Positions 34,667 through 43,387 of a stretch of DNA of 64,000 bases are shown one piece after another. Source of the stretch: Planctomycetota bacterium (GTDB taxonomy: Bacteria > Planctomycetota > UBA8742 > UBA2392). The first letter of the stretch is position 1; the number at the start of each line of letters is the position of its first letter. A model generated the notes under the pieces. It was not told the DNA's origin. It worked only from the letters and a program-made list of their open reading frames with translations, and searched no databases. The DNA is taken from assembly GCA_020638635.1 (NCBI GenBank), contig JACKIE010000001.1, positions 186,001 through 250,000 of the forward strand, read 5' to 3'. The position numbers and the translations under genes are program-made.

Positions 34667-36424
34667 ATGCTGCGGCGGCTTTCGTTGCTTGTGGTGGCTG
34701 TTTCCGGCCTGCTGGCGCTCCAGCTTGCCTCCGTGGCTCAGCCCGCCCCTGCGCCCGCCGCGGAAGTCGGCAACACGCTGCGAATCGCATTCGCGCCCAA
34801 CGAGTCGCCCTCGCTTGACCCACACTGCATCCGCGACCCCCTCAGCTTCCGGCTGGTCGCCACGGCCTACGAAACCCTGTACATGTACGCGCCGGGCCCT
34901 GCGACGGGCTCAGGGCAGGCCCGTGTGGTGCCCTGCCTGGCAAAGGACTTCCCCAAAGTGTCCGAAGACGGCCTGACCGTCACCATCAAGGTGGACACCA
35001 GCGCCAAGTTCCACTCCAGCGTCTGCTTCGGCGAGGCGCGCACGCGCAACCTGAAAGCCAGCGACTTCGTCCACAGCTTCAAGCGCATGGCCGTGTTCAA
35101 GGAACAGGGCATGTACTGGATGGCCACCGGGCTGATCAAAGGCCTCGATGAATACGGCGCGACGGCCCGCGACCAGATGCTCTACGAAACCACTGACACC
35201 AAGGTGGAAGGCCTGGAGGCGCCCGACGACGAGACCCTGGTATTGAAACTCACCCGCCCCTTCGGACCCATCGTCACCCTGCTGGCGCACCCCACCTTCT
35301 GCGCCGTGCCCCGCGAAGCCATGGACCATTTCAGCGGCCTGCTGCGCGAGCGCGCGGTCGGCACCGGCCCCTACCGGCTGAACGCCGTGGCCGAAAACAA
35401 GCTGTACCTGTTCAAGCGCTGGGACGACTACCGCGGCGAAAAGGCCGCGTTCGAGCGCGTGACCTTCACGGTGCGCAACTTCTGGAACGAGTTCCTGAAC
35501 GGCTACACCTCGGGCACCCTGCACGAGATGCCGGTCTGGGCCAGCTACTACGACCGCATCGCCAAGGAAGGCAAGCCCGCCGGCGCGCTGGAAGGGACCA
35601 GCACCGAGATCATAGAGGAAGACGAGCACGGCTATTACTTCCTGGCCTTCAACATGCAGGACGAGTTGTGGGGCGCCATGGACGCCGACGGCCGCGCCCT
35701 GCGCCGCGCCGTCAGCCTGTGCATTGACCGCGAAGAGCTGCTGGTGAACGCGGGTTTTGACCGCAAGTGGTCATCTCCGCAGGCTGAGCTGTTCCCGGCC
35801 GGCATGGAGTTCGAGGACGCGGGCAAGGGGCTCGAGTTCGGCAAGCAGGACCTGGACGCCGCCAAGAAGGCCCTGGAAGGCAGCAAGTACAAGGGCGGCA
35901 AGGACCCGGCCACGGGCAAGGCGCTGACGCTGACCTTCCTGACCACTGACGCCGGGATCTACGAGCAGATCGCCAACAGCCTGCGAACCGGGCTGAAGGC
36001 GCTGGGGATGCGGCTGGACGTGCATTACGTGGATTCGTCGGAGCTGCGCGACATGACCAATACCGCCGAAGAGCAGCTGCTGGTGGCGGGCTGGTTCCTG
36101 GATTACCCGGACCCGTTCAATTACCTGCAGTTATTCTGGAGCGCGAACGCAGCCAACGGCGAGGAGTTCAACAACCACGCGCGCTACAAGTCGGCCGAAT
36201 TCGACAAGCTGTTCGGTGAGTACGAGAAGCTGCAGGCCACGGAGCAGAACGCGGTGCAGCGCCGCGAGCTGGTGGCGGCCATGGGGCGCGAGATCGCGAA
36301 GGACCAGCCGATCATCCCGCTGATCCGCCGCCGCAGCGCGCGCATCCGCAGCACGCTGGTGGAATGGCCCGCCATGCCGCGGCAGACCTTCAACGACATC
36401 CGCTTCGCAAGGGGAAAGAAATGA
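34667..36424 (+). CDS. ABC transporter substrate-binding protein, oligopeptide type (SBP_bac_5)
   Basis: 585 residues with an N-terminal signal (about 1-32, ending PAPAPAAEVGNTL). Typical OppA/DppA blocks: ESPSLDPHCIRDPLSFRLVATAYETL, LTVTIKVDTSAKFH, LKASDFVHSFKRM, LKLTRPFGPIVTLL, AVGTGPYRL, and near the C-terminus AGWFLDYPDPFNYLQLFWS. It should bind a peptide or related ligand in the periplasm. It overlaps the second binding-protein gene by four bases (ATGA). Composition returns to the GC-rich norm after the accessory island. Confidence 0.9.
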   Translation: MLRRLSLLVVAVSGLLALQLASVAQPAPAPAAEVGNTLRIAFAPNESPSLDPHCIRDPLSFRLVATAYETLYMYAPGPATGSGQARVVPCLAKDFPKVSEDGLTVTIKVDTSAKFHSSVCFGEARTRNLKASDFVHSFKRMAVFKEQGMYWMATGLIKGLDEYGATARDQMLYETTDTKVEGLEAPDDETLVLKLTRPFGPIVTLLAHPTFCAVPREAMDHFSGLLRERAVGTGPYRLNAVAENKLYLFKRWDDYRGEKAAFERVTFTVRNFWNEFLNGYTSGTLHEMPVWASYYDRIAKEGKPAGALEGTSTEIIEEDEHGYYFLAFNMQDELWGAMDADGRALRRAVSLCIDREELLVNAGFDRKWSSPQAELFPAGMEFEDAGKGLEFGKQDLDAAKKALEGSKYKGGKDPATGKALTLTFLTTDAGIYEQIANSLRTGLKALGMRLDVHYVDSSELRDMTNTAEEQLLVAGWFLDYPDPFNYLQLFWSANAANGEEFNNHARYKSAEFDKLFGEYEKLQATEQNAVQRRELVAAMGREIAKDQPIIPLIRRRSARIRSTLVEWPAMPRQTFNDIRFARGKK

Positions 36425-38484
36425 AGCGGCTGAAAACCGGCTTAAGAAGACTGCTCGCGGTCCTGCCCGCCCTGCTGGTAACCGCAGGCTGGTTAGCACT
36501 AACCACCACAACCCCAGGCTGCGGCGGCCAGGCAGCGGATGAAACCCGCGACGCCGGTCTGGTGCTGAACTGGACGGAATCCACGGACCCTCGCAGCATT
36601 GACCCCCACAAGGCCGGTGACGTTGTGTCCAGCGGGCAGTGCGGCATGGTGTACGAGTGCCTGTACCAGTACGACTACCTGGCGCGGCCGGCGAAGCTGA
36701 TCCCTTGCCTGGCCGAAAGCGATCCCGAGTATGACCCGAACACACTCACCTACACCTTCACCCTGCGCGACGACGTGTACTTCCAGGACGACCGCTGCTT
36801 CCACCCGGACGCCGCGGGCAAATACTTCGAGGATGAAAGCGCCACCCAGCGGGCCGAGAAGGCCCCCGGCCGAAAGCTGACGGCGCGCGACGTTGAGTAC
36901 AGTTTCAAACGCTTGGCGGCGCTGCCTGACTCGGGCGGCTTCTGGGTGGTGGAGGGCAAAATCGCCGGACTTGATGCCTGGCGCGAGCAGGCCGTAAAGC
37001 TGAAGACCGAGGAGTGGGCGACCGACAAGGACTGGTACGAGTTCTTCGACACGCCTGTTGAGGGCCTGAAGGTGCTGGATGAGCGGCGCATCTCCGTCAC
37101 GCTGCGTGAGCCTTACCCACAATTCCTGTACGCGATCACGCTTTCCTACGGCGCGGCGGTGGCTCGCGAGGCTGCCGAGTACTACGGCGACCAGATGACC
37201 CGCAACCCGGTCGGCACCGGCCCCTACATTCTGGACCACTGGTGGGAGCAGAAGGAAATCGTGTGGGTGCGTAACCCGAGTTTCCGGGAAGAGGTGTTCC
37301 CTACCACGAACGATCCGAAGGATGAACTGTGGAAGCCCCTGATGGGCAAGCGGCTGCCACTTTGCGACACGGTGGTATTCCGCATCATCAAGGAATCGCA
37401 GCCGGCGTTCCTGGAATTCCTGGCCGGCAAGCTCGCGGCCAGCGGCATGGATAAAGACCAGTTCACGCAGGCCATGACGCCGCAGTCGGAGCTTACGGAC
37501 GAGTACAAGCAGAAGGGCATCCGGCTGCGCTCGTACGCCGAGCCGACCATTCACTACATCAGCTTTAACATGAACGACGCCGTAGTTGGGACTCCGGGAG
37601 GTGAGAAAGGCCGTGCCATCCGCCGCGCCATGGCGCACGCGTTGAACCGCGATGACTACATACGCCGCATGCAGAATGGTCGCGGCGAAAAGGCCGGACA
37701 GCTTGTGCCGCCCGGCATGGTGGGCCACTTCGCCGACTATTACATGCCCAGCCAGCGCTACGACCTTGACAAGGCACGCCAGGTGCTGCGCGACGCGGGC
37801 TTCAAGGTGACCGGCTCCGGTGAAGAGTGGATGACGATTGACCCGGCCACGGGAAAGCAGGTAACTCTCAACGTCCTGCACCGCAGCACGCGTGATTCCA
37901 CCAAGGACTACGCGGTGTTCCTGAACAACATGGGGCGGCGCATCGGCATCAACATCGAGAACGAGTTGATGACGTTCCCCGAGTTCCTGGCCCGACAGGA
38001 TGAGGGTACCGGTCAGGCCTACGACGCCGGCTGGGTGATGGACTACCCGGACGCTCAGAACATGCTGCAGCTGTTGTACGGCCCCAACAAGCCGCCCGGC
38101 ATCAACAGCGCTTCCTACGCTTCCGAAGAATACGACGGGCTGTACAAGGAAATGTCGGTGCTGGACCAGGAAGTGCCCGAGCAACAGGAGCGCAAGCTGG
38201 ATCTGATCCGCCAGATGAACGAGGTGCTGGATCGCGACGTGCCCTGGGTGCTGGTCGAGTTCCGCAAGATCTTTTCGCTGTACCACCAGTGGTTCTACCC
38301 GGCCAAGTGGGACGAGCCGAACGCGTTTGCCTACACCTACTTCAAGTTCTACTACGTCGATCCGCAGGCATCCGGCGCCGTCAACGAGCGTGAATCGCCG
38401 TTCTGGCCCGGATTCATTCTGCTGTTGGTGGCGCTGTCGCCCGCCGCGTTGATGGGCTGGAAAATCTACAAGAACCAGAGCTGA
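36421..38484 (+). CDS. Second ABC transporter substrate-binding protein (SBP_bac_5), with C-terminal membrane helix
   Basis: 687 residues from ATG 36421, overlapping the previous stop. The signal region carries a possible lipobox (TTPGCGGQA), so it may be lipid-anchored. SBP_bac_5 blocks: DPRSIDPHKAGDVVSSGQCGMVYECL, VEYSFKRLAALPDSGGFW, NPVGTGPYIL, and DAGWVMDYPDAQNMLQLLYG. The C-terminus has a hydrophobic helix (about 660-680, FILLLVALSPAALMGW), which is unusual for a binding protein. Two tandem binding proteins for one permease pair suggest two ligands. Confidence 0.88.
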   Translation: MKRLKTGLRRLLAVLPALLVTAGWLALTTTTPGCGGQAADETRDAGLVLNWTESTDPRSIDPHKAGDVVSSGQCGMVYECLYQYDYLARPAKLIPCLAESDPEYDPNTLTYTFTLRDDVYFQDDRCFHPDAAGKYFEDESATQRAEKAPGRKLTARDVEYSFKRLAALPDSGGFWVVEGKIAGLDAWREQAVKLKTEEWATDKDWYEFFDTPVEGLKVLDERRISVTLREPYPQFLYAITLSYGAAVAREAAEYYGDQMTRNPVGTGPYILDHWWEQKEIVWVRNPSFREEVFPTTNDPKDELWKPLMGKRLPLCDTVVFRIIKESQPAFLEFLAGKLAASGMDKDQFTQAMTPQSELTDEYKQKGIRLRSYAEPTIHYISFNMNDAVVGTPGGEKGRAIRRAMAHALNRDDYIRRMQNGRGEKAGQLVPPGMVGHFADYYMPSQRYDLDKARQVLRDAGFKVTGSGEEWMTIDPATGKQVTLNVLHRSTRDSTKDYAVFLNNMGRRIGINIENELMTFPEFLARQDEGTGQAYDAGWVMDYPDAQNMLQLLYGPNKPPGINSASYASEEYDGLYKEMSVLDQEVPEQQERKLDLIRQMNEVLDRDVPWVLVEFRKIFSLYHQWFYPAKWDEPNAFAYTYFKFYYVDPQASGAVNERESPFWPGFILLLVALSPAALMGWKIYKNQS

Positions 38485-38495
38485 GGCAGGGCTGC

Positions 38496-39533
38496 ATGTT
38501 CGCCTACATCGTGCGAAGACTGCTTTACATGCCGTTGATCCTGTTCGGGGTCATCCTGCTTACGTTTACGCTGTTCTACATGGTGGCCAGTCCGGACGCG
38601 TTGGCGAAGCTGCGCCTGAGCGAAAAGGCAACGCGCATGCAGGTGCTGGACTGGCAGGCCAGCCAGGGCTACATCGAGTGGCAGGAGCCCGGACTTGCCA
38701 AGAAGAAGCATATCCAGCGCATGTCCACGGCTGACGCCAAGCTGGTCGAGTTCAAAGAAGGCGAAGATTACACAAAGCGCAGCTGGGTCGGCCTGTTCGG
38801 CAAGTACCTGGCATCGATCCTGACTCTCGACTTCGGCAAAGACCGAACGGATAAACCCGTAAGCGAGCGCTTGTGGGAAGGCCTGGGCCCCAGCCTTTCC
38901 CTCACTCTGCCGGCGTTCTTCATCGCCGAACTGGTGGGCGTGTTCTTCGGCCTGTTTGCGGCCATGTACCGGCAGACTCGCATCGACCACACCATCGTGA
39001 TCAGCTCGATCCTGATCATGAGCATCAACGGGATCGCGCTGATCATGTTCGGGCAGAAATTCCTGGCCGCGGACTGGGCTTACTTCCCCGTCCATGGCTA
39101 TGACATCGGCCTGTCCGCCGCGCGGTTCCTGATCCTGCCGATTTGCCTGTATGTGGTGATCACGCTGGGCGAGAAGGTACGCTTCAACCGCATCGTGATG
39201 CTGGATGAGACGGACCAGGACTACGTCCGCACGGCCCGCGCCAAGGGCTTGGACGAAAACAAGGTGCTGTTCAAGCACGTGCTGCGCAATTCGCTGATTC
39301 CGTTGATAACGCGCTGGACGGTGGCAATCGCCAGCCTGTACGTGGGCTCGCTCGTACTGGAGAGCTTCTTCGGCATCCCGGGCCTGGGCTCCATGACCAT
39401 CGACGCCATCGCAAACAACGACGTTGCGGTGGTCCGCGCCATCGTCGTGCTGGGCGCCGTGAGTTTCATGATCGCCAACCTGATGTCGGACGTGCTGTAC
39501 GCCGTGGTCGATCCGCGCGTGCGCCTGGAGTAA
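38496..39533 (+). CDS. ABC transporter permease, OppB/DppB-like
   Basis: 345 residues. N-terminal signal-like helix (IVRRLLYMPLILFGVILLTF), a periplasmic stretch of about 75 residues, then the five-helix permease core. The EAA loop is DYVRTARAKGLDENKVLFKHVLRNSLIPLI, with Ala and Gly at the ATPase-coupling positions. It pairs with the following OppC-like gene three bases downstream. Confidence 0.93.
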   Translation: MFAYIVRRLLYMPLILFGVILLTFTLFYMVASPDALAKLRLSEKATRMQVLDWQASQGYIEWQEPGLAKKKHIQRMSTADAKLVEFKEGEDYTKRSWVGLFGKYLASILTLDFGKDRTDKPVSERLWEGLGPSLSLTLPAFFIAELVGVFFGLFAAMYRQTRIDHTIVISSILIMSINGIALIMFGQKFLAADWAYFPVHGYDIGLSAARFLILPICLYVVITLGEKVRFNRIVMLDETDQDYVRTARAKGLDENKVLFKHVLRNSLIPLITRWTVAIASLYVGSLVLESFFGIPGLGSMTIDAIANNDVAVVRAIVVLGAVSFMIANLMSDVLYAVVDPRVRLE

Positions 39534-39536
39534 CCA

Positions 39537-40607
39537 ATGCCGTGGCGTGAAGTGATCCGGTTGCTGTTGAAGCGCAAGCTGGCCGTGGTCTGCTTCGGCT
39601 TGATCTGCGTGATGGCGCTGCTGGCACTGTTCGCGCCGTGGCTGGCGCCTGACGAAGCACTGCGCGAACAGATTGGACTGGACGAAACCACGGGCCTTGA
39701 GCGCCCGTACCACCCGCCCGGCTGGTACCTGTACTTCAGTCCCGACCACCCCCACTTCGAGAAAACCGGTTTTCGCATGGAGGGCGAAGGCGACAAGGCG
39801 GAGGCCGTCACCAACCCGCCTATGCCCGAAGCGGACCGTGAGTGGGGATTCTTTGACGCGCGTACCTGGCACCTTCCACTCGGCGCCGACATCGGCGGCG
39901 TGAGCGTGCTGGCGCGGCTCGTACGCGGAGTGAGGCTGGCGTTCATCATCGGCCTGATCCCCACCATCATCAGCTCGATCATCGCGACCATCATGGGCCT
40001 GGCTGCCGGGTACTTCGGCAAGTGGGTGGACGACGTCATCACCTACATCATCTCGGTGCTGGCCAGCGTGCCGCTGCTGCTGTTGCTGATCGCCTTCATT
40101 CAAGCGGTACGCGAAAGCGAGGCTATCGCCGGCGCCTTCGAGTCAGTCGGAGTGACCGACAAGGCCCAGCGCAACCTTTACCTGGTCCTTATCGTGATCG
40201 GCCTCACCACCTGGATCGGCTTGTGCCGCCTGGTGCGCGCAGAGGTGCTGAAGCACAAGAACCGCGACTACGTTGCTGCCGCGCGGGCATTGGGCTGCGG
40301 CGAGTGGCGCATCCTGTTCAAGCACATCTTGCCCAACGTGATGCACGTGGTGATCATCTTCTTCACCCTCAGCTTCGTGGGTGCCGTGGGGCTTGAAGTG
40401 TTCCTGAGCTACGTCGGCATCGGAGTTGACCCGACCCTGCAAACCTGGGGTCGCGTGATCACGGCCGCGCGCAGCGAACTGCAGCGCAGCCCTTCGGTGT
40501 GGTGGCCGCTGGTAGGCGCGACGGGCTTCCTGTTCACGTTGTCGCTTTCTTTCAGCCTGTTTGGTGATGCCTTGCGCGATGCGCTTGATCCGAAGTTGCG
40601 CACCTAG
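39537..40607 (+). CDS. ABC transporter permease, OppC/DppC-like
   Basis: 356 residues. One N-terminal helix, a large periplasmic insertion (about 45-125) typical of OppC, and a permease core with EAA loop DYVAAARALGCGEWRILFKHILPNVMHV. The cognate ATPases are not found downstream; bioD follows 21 bases after the stop. Confidence 0.93.
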   Translation: MPWREVIRLLLKRKLAVVCFGLICVMALLALFAPWLAPDEALREQIGLDETTGLERPYHPPGWYLYFSPDHPHFEKTGFRMEGEGDKAEAVTNPPMPEADREWGFFDARTWHLPLGADIGGVSVLARLVRGVRLAFIIGLIPTIISSIIATIMGLAAGYFGKWVDDVITYIISVLASVPLLLLLIAFIQAVRESEAIAGAFESVGVTDKAQRNLYLVLIVIGLTTWIGLCRLVRAEVLKHKNRDYVAAARALGCGEWRILFKHILPNVMHVVIIFFTLSFVGAVGLEVFLSYVGIGVDPTLQTWGRVITAARSELQRSPSVWWPLVGATGFLFTLSLSFSLFGDALRDALDPKLRT

Positions 40608-40628
40608 TAGCGTTGCGCCTGAGGCCTT

Positions 40629-41360
40629 ATGCGGACTGGCATCTTCATCACGGGTACCGATACCGGCGTCGGCAAGACCATCGTTGCCGCCGGCCTGGTG
40701 CTTGCCCTCAAGCAGCGCGGCCTGAACGTCGGCTACATGAAGCCCGTCGAAAGCGGCTGCCCCGTGCTGGACGGCGAAGTGGTGCCCCAGGACGTGCGCT
40801 TCGTCCGCGAGGTCACCGGCATCCGCGACGACCTTGACCTGATGTGCCCCTACCGCCTCAAGGCCGCCGCGGCGCCGAGCATCGCCAGCCGCCTCGACGA
40901 CGTGCACGTGGACATCGGATACATCGTGGACCAGTACTTCCAGCTGTCACTGATGCACGAGATCGTGGTGGTGGAAGGCGTCGGCGGCCTGATGGTGCCG
41001 CTGAACAACAACGACCTCGTCACCGACCTGGTGCTGCAACTGGGGCTCGAGATGCTGGTGGTCGCGCGCCCCGGCCTGGGCACCATCAACCACAGCCTGC
41101 TGACCATCAACATCGCCAAGATGATGGGCATTCCGCTCAGCGGCCTGGTCATCAACGGCTTCGGGCGCGAGGCGATCGGCCTGCCGGAACGCACCAACCC
41201 CGACGAGATCGAGCATTTCGGCAACGTGCCGGTGCTCGGCATCCTGCCCTGGCTGAAGGACCTGGACTATCAAACCTGCAGGCCGGGCTCGCTGTTGAGC
41301 GAGTTCATGGAACGCGTGAACATCGAGCCGCTCCTGCAGGGCAGCGACGACGAGTTCTAG
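40629..41360 (+). CDS. bioD: ATP-dependent dethiobiotin synthetase (BioD)
   Basis: 243 residues. P-loop GTDTGVGKT at 9-17, then VGYMKPVESGCP and the VVVEGVGGLMVPL motif that packs on the diaminopelargonate site. It closes the ureido ring using CO2 and ATP, the step before BioB in biotin synthesis. No other bio gene is near, so it is likely a scattered biotin pathway. The gene is convergent with the next, with stops four bases apart. Confidence 0.93.
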   Translation: MRTGIFITGTDTGVGKTIVAAGLVLALKQRGLNVGYMKPVESGCPVLDGEVVPQDVRFVREVTGIRDDLDLMCPYRLKAAAAPSIASRLDDVHVDIGYIVDQYFQLSLMHEIVVVEGVGGLMVPLNNNDLVTDLVLQLGLEMLVVARPGLGTINHSLLTINIAKMMGIPLSGLVINGFGREAIGLPERTNPDEIEHFGNVPVLGILPWLKDLDYQTCRPGSLLSEFMERVNIEPLLQGSDDEF

Positions 41361-41364
41361 CGCG

Positions 41365-43236
41365 TTACTTGTTGCCCGTGGTTACCCGCCGGGCCGGCAC
41401 CGTGCCCTTCTTCAGGAACAGCAGCGCGAAGCAGGTGTCCGGCATGGTGCCCCAGCTGCCGTTGTCCTGCTGGATCGACACCAGCACCGAGGCGCCCTCG
41501 GCGTACCAGTCGTGCGGGCCGAGGCGGCGGGTCTGGCTCAGCATCATCACGCGCTCAAGGCCGTACATGTAGTAAAGGTACCAGCTGCGTCCCTTGTTGG
41601 GGTTGCGGGTCACGCTGAACCAATGCTCGAGCCAGCACAGGCCGTCCTCCTGGCTTTCGATGGCGGCTTTCTTCCACTTGTCGATGGCGGCCTGGCTGCC
41701 GAACTCGGCCTTCAGCTGCTCGGTAGTCATGCTTTCCACGATATCCAGGCCCACCAGCACGCAGGTCAGGCCCGCGGTGGTCATGGAACCATAAGCGTCG
41801 GTGCTCTCGCTGTAGCGGTCCCACTTGGCCTTGCTGGCGTAGTTCCAGCCTCGCGCCTTGCCGGTCCTGGATGCGTACGTGCTGCGGCCCGCGTCGCGCC
41901 CGCCCTCCTTGGGCGGCTTGTAGCCCACCACGCGCTTGACCTTGGGGCCGTCGGGCATCTGGTGGTGAATGGTCTCCTCCACCAGTTTGCCGACCACGCC
42001 CGCCGGGATGCGCACATCGCAACGCAGGGCCGCGGCCAGGCCCAGCAGCGCGTACTGGGTGTTGGAGAAGTCAAAGCGCCAGGTTTCCGTGTTGGGTGTG
42101 TAGTTCCAGAACGGATTTTTCTGGCGATTCTGATTCTCGACCAGCCAGTCCACCAGGCGCTGCATCTCCTGTCGGTCTTCGTCGCTCAGCTCGCGTTTGA
42201 AATCCGGGAACTTCTCGCCTTCGCTGAGGTATGCCCGGCGCTCGGCCTCCGTGATGTAGCGCGCCTCGTAGGCCATCAGCGAGACGGCCACCGAGTAGGT
42301 CTCCTCCAACTCCGTGCCCTTCAACGCTTCAAAGCCCCGCACGATGGCGGGGTCGTCGGCCGGCACGTCGCAGGTCAGCAGGGTCAGCAGCGCAAGCGCC
42401 GAGCCCCCGCGCGAGCGCGTGCCGTAGGGCCAGAAGCCCTCGGCGTTTTGCAAGGTTTTCAGGTGCTCGGCGCCGCGCGCGATGGCCGTCACCACCTTGT
42501 CGTTCAGGTATCGGCCGGAGGCGCTGTCGAACTCCTTGCTGAACTCGAAGCGCACGGACCAGTGGTGCTCCAGGCGCGCGGCCGCGATCTTGGCGGCACT
42601 GGCCCGCCAGCGGGCGGCGTGCAGCTTAATGTCTGCGGCCTCCAAGCGGCCCTGCTCGGGGTTGAACCAGGCGGTGGTCTCAGCGTGGAAGGCGAACCAG
42701 CGAGCCTCGGTTTCAAGCGGCACCTTCTGCGGGGCCACTAAGTCGTGCACGCCGGTGATGGCGGCGCACTCAACGTTGCGGCACTGCTCGGAGCCCTGCA
42801 GGGTGTACTTGCTGGCGAGGTTCAGGCCGGGCATCTCGACCAGGCGCTCCAGGCTCCAGGCGCGGTCCCATTCGAAGCCTTGGTTGGCTTTCTTTTCCGG
42901 GATCTGCATGGCCAGCTGGATCAGCAGGTCCTCCATCACGAAGGGCGCATGAACGACGTGCAGGGTGCCGGTGTCGTCGAACTCGTGGCCCATGTAGTGG
43001 GCGTGGGTCAGGGCCGGATCTTCATTGATGGCGCCCTGTGGCACCGGCTCAGGCGCGTCGATTTTCGCCTGCGCGGTGACCGTGTAATGCAGGTAGGTGG
43101 TCGGCGGCGTCTTCCATTGCAGCTCGAAGCGCTGGTTGGCGCGCTGCTGCGGCTCCGCAATTTCGGCACCCGCCTGTGTTGTCATTACCACCAGCAGCAG
43201 TAGTGCGGCCGGCGCTCCCCAGATCATGCGTCCCAT
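41365..43236 (-). CDS. Secreted prenyltransferase/squalene-cyclase-like repeat protein (paralogue A)
   Basis: 623 residues from ATG 43236, with GGGGAGGG upstream. Signal peptide to about residue 25. After an N-terminal beta domain (about 30-220) comes an alpha/alpha-barrel-type domain with repeat-like QW turns: LQNAEGFWPYG, GSALALLTLLTC, FDFSNTQYALLGLAAALRC, AYGSMTTAGLTCVLVGLDI and IQQDNGSWG with TCFALLFLKKG. The same fold serves squalene-hopene cyclases and protein prenyltransferases, but the catalytic DXDD motif of cyclases is absent. This kind of exported protein is common in planctomycetes and is uncharacterised. It is followed 151 bases upstream by paralogue B. Confidence 0.75.
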   Translation of the reverse strand: MGRMIWGAPAALLLLVVMTTQAGAEIAEPQQRANQRFELQWKTPPTTYLHYTVTAQAKIDAPEPVPQGAINEDPALTHAHYMGHEFDDTGTLHVVHAPFVMEDLLIQLAMQIPEKKANQGFEWDRAWSLERLVEMPGLNLASKYTLQGSEQCRNVECAAITGVHDLVAPQKVPLETEARWFAFHAETTAWFNPEQGRLEAADIKLHAARWRASAAKIAAARLEHHWSVRFEFSKEFDSASGRYLNDKVVTAIARGAEHLKTLQNAEGFWPYGTRSRGGSALALLTLLTCDVPADDPAIVRGFEALKGTELEETYSVAVSLMAYEARYITEAERRAYLSEGEKFPDFKRELSDEDRQEMQRLVDWLVENQNRQKNPFWNYTPNTETWRFDFSNTQYALLGLAAALRCDVRIPAGVVGKLVEETIHHQMPDGPKVKRVVGYKPPKEGGRDAGRSTYASRTGKARGWNYASKAKWDRYSESTDAYGSMTTAGLTCVLVGLDIVESMTTEQLKAEFGSQAAIDKWKKAAIESQEDGLCWLEHWFSVTRNPNKGRSWYLYYMYGLERVMMLSQTRRLGPHDWYAEGASVLVSIQQDNGSWGTMPDTCFALLFLKKGTVPARRVTTGNK

Positions 43237-43387
43237 GGCACCCTCCCCGTGCGTTAGAACGATGTGATTTTACGCAAGGGTACAGCCGAGGCGCTCCATG
43301 GACGAACTCCGCTGCAAAGTCGTCTCGCAATTTCGGGATGTACAATGCGGACAGACACAATTCCGGGGCTGAATTTGCTCCGAAGGT

